A DNA stretch of 10,252 bases from Tatlockia sp. (GCA_013698215.1 JACCVJ010000281.1:1-10252); one strand, 5' to 3'; counted from the first letter of the stretch, positions 1 through 7,556 are shown. Numbers and translations: made by a program. The notes: a model not told the origin generated them from the sequence alone.

Positions 1-1776
1 GGACGCTATAAAATTACCAAACTTTTAGGGCGAGGAGGATTTGGGGAGACATATTTAGCAGAAGATGGCGATCGCCCTGGTAATCCAATTTGTGTAGTTA
101 AGCAGTTACAGCCTATTTCTAATTCGCCTAATGTCCTAAAAGCAGCACAAAGATTATTTAATAACGAAGCAGAAATATTATACAAGTTAGGTAATCACGA
201 ACAAATACCACAACTTTTAGCTCACTTTGAAGAAAACAATCAATTTTATTTAGTTCAAGAATTTATCGACGGACACGACCTAAGCGAAGAAATTACTCCA
301 AATAGGCGATGGACGGAAGAACAAATAATTGCCTTTTTAAAAGATGTACTTATAGTTTTACAGTTTGTTCACGAACAAAATGTTATCCATCGAGACATTA
401 AACCATCTAATTTAATTAGGCGCAGACGAGACGGCAAAATTTTCTTAATCGACTTCGGCGTAGTTAAAGAAATTCAGCTACCAACTACCCAAAACAACAC
501 TTACTCAACAATTTCTGTGGGGACTCCAGGCTATGTCCCAAACGAACAATTAGGCGGAAAACCCCGTGTTAGTAGCGACATTTATGCGCTAGGTATCACT
601 GCAATTCAAGCTTTAACAAGGCTCTATCCAGAACAAATTACTGAAAATACTCAAACTGGAGAAATTCTCTGGCGACAAAATGCCCAAGTAAGCGATCGCC
701 TAGCGGGGATTTTAGACCTAATGGTTAAGTCCCATTTCCGTGATCGCTATCAATCTGTTGAGGAGGTACTAAACGATTTACAAAACATCCAAGTTAATTC
801 TCAAAATACCCTAGTATCAAATACAACTAAAAATCAGTTACCTACTACTAATTTTGCTCCACTTCAACAGCTAAGTACCATTGATAACAGATCGGAGTCA
901 TTAAAGCATAAACCAATAAGTTTACCTTTAGTTGTTGGTTTAATCGCCACTACGGCAGTGGCAACTTTGTATTTGTCTCGTTTGTTACTGCCAACGCAGC
1001 AAGTAGTTAATAGCAGTGTAGGTATAACACCGCTAGTACCTAACTCAACTCCTCAACCTGCGGTAGTGCGAAGTCCCGTCGCAACGCCAGGATTTCCCGC
1101 AAGTTCAAATCCGACTGTAGTGCGAAGTCCCTTAGTGCAAGTAACCCAATCAAACCCAAGAGTTTCTCCACCCCCAAACACTGCCAGCCTTCCAGAAATT
1201 TCATCACCTACAGTGACGACAAAAATTAACCCGCAAGTTCAAATAGCCTCGCCAAAACTGACTTCTGCACCTGTAGCAAGAGTTACAGAACCGATTCCTT
1301 TAACTGAAGTTAAATGCTCAACGACAAGTGCTGAATCTAATAGCCAATCTTTCGTTGAATCACTCAAAAACTTAACTATTGGTAAAGCTACCGTTACGGC
1401 AATAGCTGAACTTGCAAGTCAAAACTCTAATAATCCGGCAAATAGTCAAATAAAAGCTGATACTCCTGCGGGAGTAGACTGTTTATTAAATCCTCGTAAT
1501 GGTAACAATCAATTTAATACTTTAAAACTAGCTTTTGGCATTAACGATACTAATAAATATTTAAGCAATGTGAGTGCAGAAACCAAAGTACGGTTAACTG
1601 TTTATCTTGATCGCAAAAATATTGGTTCAAAAGAAGTAACTAAAGGAGAGATAAAAACTTGGGGATTAAATATTGCAGAGGTTGAAAATGTTGCTTTAGA
1701 AGCAGAGTGTATAGAAAGTAATTACGTCCCCAAAATTTGTCCTGCCCTTGTGTTTACTCAAGTAGACTTAAATTAA
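1..1776 (+). CDS. Membrane-anchored Ser/Thr protein kinase, 5' end outside window
   Basis: The frame is open from base 1, so this is a gene cut by the window edge; 591 residues are visible. The first visible residues (GRYKITKLLGRGGFGET) start just before the glycine loop, so probably only about ten residues are missing. The kinase domain spans about residues 1-262: glycine loop 10-15, ATP-anchoring Lys34 in VVKQL, catalytic loop HRDIKPSN at 130-137 (Asp132) and DFG at 151-153, followed by the GTPGY activation segment. All catalytic residues are present, so it should be active. One membrane helix follows at about 308-330, then a Pro/Ser/Thr/Val-rich linker (about 331-430) containing VVRSP twice (355-359, 373-377). 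A C-terminal domain of about 150 residues is rich in predicted beta strands and contains several cysteines. Family knowledge suggests a cytoplasmic kinase coupled through one helix to an outer sensor domain; the ligand is unknown. It converges on lpxD. Confidence 0.95.
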   Translation, partial: GRYKITKLLGRGGFGETYLAEDGDRPGNPICVVKQLQPISNSPNVLKAAQRLFNNEAEILYKLGNHEQIPQLLAHFEENNQFYLVQEFIDGHDLSEEITPNRRWTEEQIIAFLKDVLIVLQFVHEQNVIHRDIKPSNLIRRRRDGKIFLIDFGVVKEIQLPTTQNNTYSTISVGTPGYVPNEQLGGKPRVSSDIYALGITAIQALTRLYPEQITENTQTGEILWRQNAQVSDRLAGILDLMVKSHFRDRYQSVEEVLNDLQNIQVNSQNTLVSNTTKNQLPTTNFAPLQQLSTIDNRSESLKHKPISLPLVVGLIATTAVATLYLSRLLLPTQQVVNSSVGITPLVPNSTPQPAVVRSPVATPGFPASSNPTVVRSPLVQVTQSNPRVSPPPNTASLPEISSPTVTTKINPQVQIASPKLTSAPVARVTEPIPLTEVKCSTTSAESNSQSFVESLKNLTIGKATVTAIAELASQNSNNPANSQIKADTPAGVDCLLNPRNGNNQFNTLKLAFGINDTNKYLSNVSAETKVRLTVYLDRKNIGSKEVTKGEIKTWGLNIAEVENVALEAECIESNYVPKICPALVFTQVDLN

Positions 1777-1798
1777 CAGCATTGCTGAAAGTGTGATT

Positions 1799-1865
1799 GT
1801 TTTTCCTTTCTGCAATCCTATCTCCCCCTTATTCATATCCTATTAGGAATTGCAGAAAGGAAAAC
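1799..1865. terminator. Long hairpin after the kinase gene
   Basis: Arms of about 22 bases (1799-1820 and 1844-1865) are near-perfect inverted repeats around a 23-base loop; the core CTTTCTGCAAT pairs with ATTGCAGAAAG. It starts 22 bases after the kinase stop, in the gap between two convergent genes, so a bidirectional transcription end is plausible. No clean run of T follows on either strand, so it is not a textbook intrinsic terminator. It may instead be the core of a small mobile foldback element (see findings). Confidence 0.45.
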
Positions 1866-1950
1866 TTCTTAATTACTTATTACCAATTCAGCAACACCAA
1901 ATTAACTATTAATATAGTTATGCTTTGCTATCGGTAGTAATTATGTACGC

Positions 1951-2001
1951 ACCTAGATAAGTACTTGCGCTCATTTTTTGACTTTTGTTACTTAAATAGG
2001 T
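1951..2001. terminator. Weak imperfect hairpin downstream of lpxD
   Basis: The segments 1951-1963 (ACCTAGATAAGTA) and 1989-2001 (TACTTAAATAGGT) pair at 11 of 13 positions around a 25-base loop that contains six T in a row. It lies 46 bases past the lpxD stop, on the lpxD side of the convergent gap. The stem is A/T-rich and interrupted, so a terminator role is only a possibility. The rest of 1777-2046 is A/T-rich and shows no gene. Confidence 0.22.
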
Positions 2002-2046
2002 ACGGTAATCCCTAGTAAAAAGGTAGTAGTTTACAAATCTTTATCA

Positions 2047-3084
2047 TTACTTGCCAGCGATAGACTTCTGCAATTGCTTAAGAGTTTGATACATTTCTGG
2101 TAAGCGACTGTAAACAGCAGCAGCTTTAATATGAAGTTTGTGGGAAATTGCCGGAGTGCCAGAAACGGTTGCTCCAGGCTTAACATCTTTAAGAATCCCT
2201 GCTCTAGCAGCAGCGATCGCACCATTTCCCATTTTGGCTTGATTGGCGATGCCGACTTGACCTGCTAAGATGACGCGATCGCCTAGAGTTACGCCCCCAG
2301 CTAAACCAACTTGGGCGGCGATCGCACAATTGGCTCCAATTTGGCAACCATGACCGATCTGGACTAAGTTATCAATTTTTGTTTGCTTGCCAATACGAGT
2401 TTCCCCCACCGAGGGGCGGTCTATGGTGCTATTACAGCCTACTTCTACCCCGTCTTCTAAAATGGTGATTCCTGACTGCTCCATTTTGTACCAGCCTGTC
2501 GGAATCGGCACAAAGCCAAAGCCTTCAGAACCAATAACTGCGCCGCTATGAATTACGCAATCAGCGCCGATTTGAGCGCGTTCGCTAATTGTGCAGTTGG
2601 CGTGTAAGGTGGTGCGATTGCCGATCTGTACCTGGGGATAAATTACGACGTTGGGGTGAATGCAAACGCGATCGCCAATTTGGACGTTAGCTTCAATTAC
2701 GACATGAGCGCCAATATAGACATCTTTGCCTATATTGGCGGTGGGGTGAATGACCGCCGTAGGATGAATAGCCGGGGTAGGGCGGTAAGGCTCGTAAAAT
2801 AAACTAATCGCCCTTGCAAATAGCAATCGTGGCTGAGAGGTACTAACCCAAGCTATACCGCGTGCTTTGGCTTGAGCTTGCAAGTTTTCGTCCAATGGCA
2901 AAATTAAGGCACTAGCGCCCGTTTTTGCCACCTCAGAGGCAAATTTAGCCCCCTCTATGTAACTTAGAGTGTTAGAAGCAGCTTCATCTATAGCAGCGAT
3001 GCCACTTAGCTCAATATCGTTATCTGGCAGGCTGTTATTATTAGCACTGTCCCCTAGCTTTTGGACTATTTCGCTAAATTTCAT
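2047..3084 (-). CDS. lpxD: UDP-3-O-acylglucosamine N-acyltransferase LpxD
   Basis: LpxD transfers a 3-hydroxyacyl chain from acyl carrier protein to the 2-amino group of UDP-3-O-acyl-glucosamine, the third step of lipid A synthesis, in the cytoplasm. The 345 residues match the usual family length. An N-terminal uridine-binding domain occupies about 1-100. From about 103 there is a left-handed beta helix of hexapeptide repeats (IHPTAVIHPTANIGKDVYIG and so on) to about 320, then a C-terminal helix. The signature GSEGFGF is at 185-191, and the catalytic histidine is probably His245 in DNLVQIGHGCQIG. The ATG start gives the expected N-terminus (MKFSEIVQKLG); no clear Shine-Dalgarno precedes it. 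The other lipid A genes (lpxA, lpxC, fabZ) are not next to it here. Three HIP1 octamers fall in its coding sequence within 113 bases (2213-2325). Confidence 0.97.
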   Translation of the reverse strand: MKFSEIVQKLGDSANNNSLPDNDIELSGIAAIDEAASNTLSYIEGAKFASEVAKTGASALILPLDENLQAQAKARGIAWVSTSQPRLLFARAISLFYEPYRPTPAIHPTAVIHPTANIGKDVYIGAHVVIEANVQIGDRVCIHPNVVIYPQVQIGNRTTLHANCTISERAQIGADCVIHSGAVIGSEGFGFVPIPTGWYKMEQSGITILEDGVEVGCNSTIDRPSVGETRIGKQTKIDNLVQIGHGCQIGANCAIAAQVGLAGGVTLGDRVILAGQVGIANQAKMGNGAIAAARAGILKDVKPGATVSGTPAISHKLHIKAAAVYSRLPEMYQTLKQLQKSIAGK

Positions 3085-3154
3085 GTTTTGGCAATTTTAA
3101 AGTGATTCAATATTATTGAACGTTATTAGCGTCAAGAATGCTCGCAAACAAAAT

Positions 3155-4387
3155 TCAAGACTCTATATTCCCTAAAGCGTTTCCAGCTATCCAGGCTGTT
3201 GTCCAAGCACTTTGAAAATTGAAGCCTCCGGTAACTCCGTCAATGTCTAAGACTTCTCCAGCAAAATGCAATCCTGGGGTAATACGGCTTGCCATTGTTT
3301 TGAAGTTAACTTGCTTGAGATTGACACCGCCGCAGGTAACAAATTCTTCTTTAAAGGCTCCCTTACCTTTAATTTGATAAGCCCCTTGAGTAAGTTCTTG
3401 AATTATTTGGTTTAAACTTTTGTTGGATACTTCCGCCCAGCGTTGCTCTAATCCTATACCTGTACGAGCGATTAGATACTGCCAGAGACGATGAGGTAAG
3501 TCAACACCACGCTGCAAAGCGATTACTTTTTTGGGATGTGCTGTTTTTGCTAATAGCAATTGCGATCGCAATTGGTCGCTACTGTACTTAGGTTGCCAAT
3601 TAATTAGTAATGTTGCCTGATATTTGCAGTCGTGCAGTACCCTTGCACCCCAAGCTGATAGTTTGAGTACGGCAGGGCCACTTAAACCCCAGTGCGTAAT
3701 TAGTAAAGGTGCGGTTTGTTCTAGAGTTTTTTTAGCTATTGATAATTTTAGCTGCACTGGATTGGCGCTAATTCCAGCTAATTCTTTTAAATACTTGTCA
3801 AGAATATTAAAGGTAAATAGTGAAGGTACGGGTGGTTCAATAGTATGACCTAAATCTTCGGCGATTTGATAGCCCAAGGGATTGCTACCAGTAGCTAGTA
3901 AAATGCGATCGCACTTTATTTTCTCTCCGGTTTTTAGTTCAATTTCAAAGCCTGTGGTTTGCTTAACAACAGACACTACAGTTTTGCCAGTAAGCAACTC
4001 TACTCCAGCCAAATCAGCCGCTTTTGTTAAGCAATCAATAATTGTTTCGGAACTATCGGTAGTCGGAAACATTCTTCCATCAGCTTCAGTTTTTAGCTTT
4101 ACTCCTTGGTTTGCAAACCATTTGACTGTATCCGTAGCTTGAAAGCGACTAAAAGCACCCTGTAAAGCTTTTTCACCTCTAGGATAATTTTGCACCAAGT
4201 TAATAGGCTCAAAGCAAGCATGAGTAACGTTACAACGTCCCCCACCAGATACGCGGACTTTGGCTAAAGGCTGACGACTAGCTTCTAATAAAATAACTTG
4301 GGTATGGGGATGAGATGTCGCGCAAGCAACTGCACCAAAAAAGCCAGCCGCACCACCTCCGATTACTACTACTCGTAACGGTTGCAT
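3155..4387 (-). CDS. FAD-dependent oxidoreductase, HI0933/YhiN family
   Basis: A 410-residue flavoprotein of the family often annotated as 'aminoacetone oxidase family FAD-binding enzyme' or NAD(P)/FAD-dependent oxidoreductase. The N-terminal dinucleotide-binding motif VVVIGGGAAG is at 6-15, followed by a strand ending in Glu35 that should bind the ribose. The family motif SGGGRCNVTH is at 47-56, ATGS in the middle, THWGLSGPAVL in the inserted domain, and the closing FAD motif FAGEVLDIDGVTGGFNFQSA at 375-394. It is complete and of normal length. The physiological substrate of this family is not well established, so no reaction is assigned. AAGGA lies four bases before the ATG as a ribosome binding site. 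The gap to lpxD downstream is 70 bases and contains no obvious terminator, so co-transcription is possible. Confidence 0.92.
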   Translation of the reverse strand: MQPLRVVVIGGGAAGFFGAVACATSHPHTQVILLEASRQPLAKVRVSGGGRCNVTHACFEPINLVQNYPRGEKALQGAFSRFQATDTVKWFANQGVKLKTEADGRMFPTTDSSETIIDCLTKAADLAGVELLTGKTVVSVVKQTTGFEIELKTGEKIKCDRILLATGSNPLGYQIAEDLGHTIEPPVPSLFTFNILDKYLKELAGISANPVQLKLSIAKKTLEQTAPLLITHWGLSGPAVLKLSAWGARVLHDCKYQATLLINWQPKYSSDQLRSQLLLAKTAHPKKVIALQRGVDLPHRLWQYLIARTGIGLEQRWAEVSNKSLNQIIQELTQGAYQIKGKGAFKEEFVTCGGVNLKQVNFKTMASRITPGLHFAGEVLDIDGVTGGFNFQSAWTTAWIAGNALGNIES

Positions 4388-4425
4388 TAAATCCTTAAGT
4401 TATTTACAGTTCCAGCCTAACTAAT

Positions 4426-4692
4426 TTATTCAATCACACCATTCCAAACCGTAAGGAAGATTGATTGCTGAATATTCAAGGTGTAACACCCGACGATGGG
4501 TAGAGTTTGTAGATATTGAATAACTATGCAGCAGTAAATGCTTTTATGGCGCGGTTTAGCAAAAAGACTATTGGCTGCTAAAGCTATTTTTTGAATCAGT
4601 AAGTCAATATTATTAGTATCCAGTACAGTTTTCACCACAGAGAGACCATCCTCTGCGATTACTTTTCTCAAAACGGATTTACTTAAGCTCAT
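4426..4692 (-). CDS. Small hypothetical protein, 88 residues
   Basis: I do not recognise this protein. It is a soluble-looking, mostly helical chain in its first half (SVLRKVIAEDGLSVVKTVLD) with a hydrophobic, cysteine-containing second half (KSIYCCIVIQYLQTLP). In favour of a real gene: it fills a gap of about 400 bases between two same-strand genes, no competing frame exists there, and the composition is protein-like. Against: no Shine-Dalgarno sits close to the ATG (AGGAAG lies 18 bases upstream, too far), and an in-frame TAG lies just before the start. It ends 38 bases before the flavoprotein gene on the same strand. A TTGTGA/AGTAAT pair with a 17-base spacer lies further upstream on the minus strand as a weak promoter candidate. 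Confidence 0.5.
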   Translation of the reverse strand: MSLSKSVLRKVIAEDGLSVVKTVLDTNNIDLLIQKIALAANSLFAKPRHKSIYCCIVIQYLQTLPIVGCYTLNIQQSIFLTVWNGVIE

Positions 4693-4786
4693 TAACTATC
4701 AAGCTTTTTACTTCCTAGAACTTGGAGCATAAATTACTTAAACCCCAAATTCTGTTCACAATTAACGATTATTTTTGTGCTTGCAA

Positions 4787-5203
4787 CTATTGTTGTGTAG
4801 GTTCAACGCCGCCATTAATATTTATACGCGGAGATTGTAAAATTGAGGTATCGTAAGGATTGGGTAAATCTCTAGTCCGAACTACGCGATCGCTTGAACC
4901 CTGCTTTAATAACTCATCTTTGTAAAGAACAGTAATTGCTTTGGTGTCTGCGGTAATTTCATTTTCTACAAAAGAATTGTTTAACCCACCAATCCCGATG
5001 AGAAAATCTAGCTGCCGCAGCAAAGAGCGATTTTCTGAATATTCTTTGTCGTTAGTATAAAATACTCGATCAAAGCGATCGGAGAGAGTTTCATACTGAG
5101 AATATTGATTAGCCGGGGAAGTTTGAGCTTTTGCTGTCGAACCAATACAAACTGTTGCAAAAATGACTAAAGCGCCTGTTAAGCTCTTAAATTTTACACC
5201 CAT
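4787..5203 (-). CDS. Small secreted protein of unknown function
   Basis: The start chosen gives 138 residues. An in-frame ATG 42 bases upstream (5245) would add 14 residues, but only the inner ATG has a Shine-Dalgarno (GTGAGG, 9 bases away) and gives a clean signal peptide: basic MGVKFK, a hydrophobic core and a likely cut after STAKA at about residue 26. The mature part of about 112 residues is polar, has no cysteine and no membrane segment, and carries Arg/Asp-rich stretches (DRFDRVFYTNDKEYSENRS) and a Pro/Asn-rich tail. It probably lies in the periplasm or outside the cell. I recognise no domain. It is divergent from pyrE, with 96 bases between the starts. Confidence 0.75.
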   Translation of the reverse strand: MGVKFKSLTGALVIFATVCIGSTAKAQTSPANQYSQYETLSDRFDRVFYTNDKEYSENRSLLRQLDFLIGIGGLNNSFVENEITADTKAITVLYKDELLKQGSSDRVVRTRDLPNPYDTSILQSPRININGGVEPTQQ

Positions 5204-5212
5204 GATGTTTTT

Positions 5213-5218
5213 CCTCAC
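5213..5218 (-). promoter_or_regulatory. Ribosome binding site deciding the secreted-protein start
   Basis: The minus strand reads GTGAGG, nine bases before the ATG at 5203. Nothing comparable precedes the upstream ATG at 5245, so the shorter protein is preferred. Confidence 0.65.
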
Positions 5219-5299
5219 TTGTAGATATTTTATTTGTGGTTGCATCTAGCATCAGTGTTAGCTTATTTTTGGGTTTGCTACAACTATTAAATTTTTCTG

Positions 5300-5914
5300 A
5301 TGACAAACCAAATCCCCAGCCAGATAGATACAGAACTTTGGGCAGTTAAGGCAGATTTAACAGGCTTAAAATCCCATTTACTCGATTTATTTTGTACTTT
5401 AGCCTATACTGAAGGTGATTTTGTGCTTTCTTCAGGGCAAAAAAGTTCTTACTATATCAATGGTAAACAAGTAACTTTGCATCCTCAAGGTGCAGTAGCG
5501 ATCGCCCGGATACTATTATCTCAGATTCCTAGCAATACTCAAGCTGTAGCAGGATTAACTTTAGGAGCCGATCCTATTGTTACAGCAGTAAGTGTAGTTT
5601 CGGTTTATGAACACCGCCCCATCCCCGCTTTAATTATCCGCAAAGAAGCAAAGGGACATGGATCTATGGCTTATATTGAAGGCTTAACTCTACCTATGGG
5701 TGCGCCTGTCGTAGTGTTAGAAGATGTCGTAACTACTGGAAAATCAGCCTTGCAAGCGGTAGAAAGACTCACTGGTGCAGGTTATAGGGTTACTGAAGTA
5801 ATGGCGCTAGTAGATAGACAGCAAGGAGGAGAGGACTTGTACAAATCGAAGGGTTTAAATTTCCAGTCAATTTTTACAATTACCGATATTCAAGAGCGAT
5901 TTCGGGCAATGTAG
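5300..5914 (+). CDS. pyrE: Orotate phosphoribosyltransferase
   Basis: PyrE joins orotate to PRPP to give orotidine 5'-monophosphate, the fifth step of de novo pyrimidine synthesis, in the cytoplasm. The 204 residues fit the family. Visible motifs are FVLSSGQKSSYYINGK (41-56), the flexible catalytic loop RKEAKGHG (114-121) and the PRPP-binding motif VVVLEDVVTTGKS (137-149), which carries the expected acidic pair and the TTG turn. About 25 residues precede the conserved core, as in other cyanobacterial forms; no strong Shine-Dalgarno precedes the ATG, so the start is slightly uncertain. It stands alone on the + strand, converging on thiC, with its stop inside a palindromic repeat that may end transcription. 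Confidence 0.96.
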   Translation: MTNQIPSQIDTELWAVKADLTGLKSHLLDLFCTLAYTEGDFVLSSGQKSSYYINGKQVTLHPQGAVAIARILLSQIPSNTQAVAGLTLGADPIVTAVSVVSVYEHRPIPALIIRKEAKGHGSMAYIEGLTLPMGAPVVVLEDVVTTGKSALQAVERLTGAGYRVTEVMALVDRQQGGEDLYKSKGLNFQSIFTITDIQERFRAM

Positions 5915-5983
5915 AGACGTTGCATTGCAACGTCTCTAGCTCAAAATTTAAGACGTTGCATTGCAACTACATCAAAATTTAAG
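5912..5983. repeat. Palindromic repeat, two imperfect copies, between pyrE and thiC
   Basis: The first copy is a perfect inverted repeat with 13-base arms (TAGAGACGTTGCA at 5912-5924, TGCAACGTCTCTA at 5926-5938) around a single base. The left arm begins with the pyrE stop codon. A second, degenerate copy follows: 17 identical bases (AGACGTTGCATTGCAAC) at 5915-5931 and 5951-5967, without the outer right arm. Each copy is followed by TCAAAATTTAAG (5941-5952, 5972-5983), and the second of these contains the thiC stop. From memory, palindromes of this GACGTTGCA type are widespread dispersed repeats in filamentous and related cyanobacteria. Between convergent genes it could also act as a bidirectional terminator. 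Confidence 0.8.
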
Positions 5984-7349
5984 CTTTAACTGGTTCTTTT
6001 GCCAAGAATTTCTCTAATTCTGTCAGTGCGTCAGCATCTACTTTTGTTTGCATTGGACAAAACTTCGGCCCACACATTGAGCAAAATTCCGCAGTTTTGT
6101 ATATGTCTGCGGGTAAAGTTTCATCGTGGTATTCCTTCGCCCGTTCTGGATCTAAAGATAGTTCAAATTGGCGATTCCAATCAAAGTTGTAACGAGCTTT
6201 AGATAATTCGTCATCTCTATCTCTAGCGCCAGGTCTATGACGGGCAATATCGGCAGCGTGGGCGGCGATTTTGTAGGCAATCAACCCATTCCTCACATCT
6301 TCGGCATTTGGTAGCCCTAGATGCTCTTTAGGGGTCACGTAGCACAACATTGCTGTACCATACCAACCCGCCATTGCTGCGCCAATTGCTGATGTAATAT
6401 GATCGTAGCCGGGAGCAATATCTGTAACTAAGGGGCCTAAAACGTAAAAAGGTGCTTCGGAACATTCCTCCATCTGTTTTTTGACGTTAAACTCGATTTG
6501 ATCCATCGGCACGTGTCCTGGACCTTCTACCATGACTTGAATGTCATCTTCCCAGGCGCGGCGAGTTAGTTGCCCTAAGGTTTTTAATTCGGCTAGTTGC
6601 GCCGCATCCGAGGCATCGTGAGCGCAACCAGGACGTAGAGAGTCACCCAAACTAAACGACACATCGTACTTTTTAAATATTTCGATGATGTCGCTAAAGT
6701 GGGTGTATAGAGGATTTTGTTTGTGATGATGCAACATCCACCGCGCCAAAATGCCGCCGCCCCGCGATACAATTCCAGTTAAGCGATCGCGCACTAAAGG
6801 TAAATGCTCGATTAGTATCCCAGCGTGAATAGTTTGATAATCTACTCCTTGCTGGGCGTGTTTTTCGATAATGTGCAAAAAGTCGTCGGCGGTAAGACTT
6901 TCAATTGTGCCATGAACGCTCTCTAATGCCTGATATACTGGCACTGTACCAATAGGTATAGAAGACGCTTGAATAATGGCGGTGCGGATTTCATCTAAGT
7001 TTCCGCCTCCGGTGGATAAATCCATCAGAGTATCAGCGCCATATTTAACTGCTAAATGTAACTTAGCAACTTCTTCCGCCAAATCTGAGGAGTTGGGCGA
7101 CGCGCCAATATTGGCATTGACTTTACACTTCGAGGCAATTCCAATCGCCATCGGCTCTAAATTGGGATGGTTGATATTTGCCGGGATAATCATTCTTCCC
7201 CGTGCTACTTCTGCCCGAATCAAATCAACGGGGAGATTTTCGCGCTTTGCCACATACTGCATTTCTTCAGTAGCGACACCTTGCCGAGCATAGTGCATTT
7301 GTGACACATTGCTTTGACCCTGGCGTTTTGCAATCCATTCTGTCCGCAT
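5979..7349 (-). CDS. thiC: Phosphomethylpyrimidine synthase ThiC
   Basis: ThiC is a radical-SAM enzyme that rearranges 5-aminoimidazole ribotide into hydroxymethylpyrimidine phosphate, the pyrimidine half of thiamine. The 456 residues correspond to the short form common in cyanobacteria, lacking the N-terminal extension of the E. coli enzyme. The C-terminal [4Fe-4S] motif CSMCGPKFCPMQ gives CX2CX4C with cysteines 423, 426 and 431. Other family blocks include TLMDLSTGGGNLDEIR, HAGILIEH, SRGGGILARWMLHHHKQNP, GDSLRPGCAHDASDAAQ and EGPGHVPMDQIE. AGAGG lies nine bases before the ATG. A TPP riboswitch fills the leader, so the gene should be repressed when thiamine pyrophosphate is plentiful. Its stop codon lies inside a repeat shared with the pyrE side. 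Confidence 0.98.
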   Translation of the reverse strand: MRTEWIAKRQGQSNVSQMHYARQGVATEEMQYVAKRENLPVDLIRAEVARGRMIIPANINHPNLEPMAIGIASKCKVNANIGASPNSSDLAEEVAKLHLAVKYGADTLMDLSTGGGNLDEIRTAIIQASSIPIGTVPVYQALESVHGTIESLTADDFLHIIEKHAQQGVDYQTIHAGILIEHLPLVRDRLTGIVSRGGGILARWMLHHHKQNPLYTHFSDIIEIFKKYDVSFSLGDSLRPGCAHDASDAAQLAELKTLGQLTRRAWEDDIQVMVEGPGHVPMDQIEFNVKKQMEECSEAPFYVLGPLVTDIAPGYDHITSAIGAAMAGWYGTAMLCYVTPKEHLGLPNAEDVRNGLIAYKIAAHAADIARHRPGARDRDDELSKARYNFDWNRQFELSLDPERAKEYHDETLPADIYKTAEFCSMCGPKFCPMQTKVDADALTELEKFLAKEPVKA

Positions 7350-7369
7350 TATTTCTTACCTCTAATCAC

Positions 7370-7448
7370 AGCTTTCCTACGCTGGTATTACCCAGTCTCA
7401 GGTTCTAAGGGACTATCTCAGCCTGGCTTATCAGACACCCCTAGCTTG
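7370..7448 (-). promoter_or_regulatory. TPP riboswitch (THI element) of thiC
   Basis: On the minus strand the aptamer shows the conserved blocks in order: CTAGGGGTG, GGCTGAGATAG, CCCTTAGAACCTGA, then CTGGGTAATACCAGCGTAGG and the closing GAAAGCT. These are the pyrimidine-sensing CUGAGA arm and the pyrophosphate-sensing arm of the known family. The closing AGCT can pair with AGCT at the 5' edge (P1). Only 20 bases separate the aptamer from the thiC ATG, and the ribosome binding site starts six bases after it, with no terminator stem between. I infer control of translation initiation rather than of transcription. Confidence 0.95.
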
Positions 7449-7556
7449 ATTTCAAATGTTAGCACTTTCACTTCGCAAATGGCACAAAAATTTGTTAGTA
7501 GCGATCGCCCTACCCTATATTTTTTGAGCTTTATTGCCGTAGGAAAATAATTGTAA

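Noticed and set aside
2031..2225. Minus frame overlapping the end of lpxD
   Set aside because: Different frame of a clear gene, low-complexity leucine-rich translation, no support.
3624..4142. Two + frames opposite the flavoprotein gene
   Set aside because: They are antisense shadows of a well-conserved gene and resemble no protein.
5204..5299. Sigma-70 promoters between the secreted-protein gene and pyrE
   Set aside because: Both genes must be transcribed from here or nearby, but no -35/-10 pair stood out from the A/T-rich background enough to place one.
7314..7550. 78-codon + frame over the thiC leader
   Set aside because: It lies across the TPP riboswitch and the start of thiC on the other strand and has no ribosome binding site or recognisable product.
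7449..7556. Promoter of thiC
   Set aside because: Expected here, but the candidate boxes (around TAACAT and TATAGG on the minus strand) lack a matching -35 at proper spacing.
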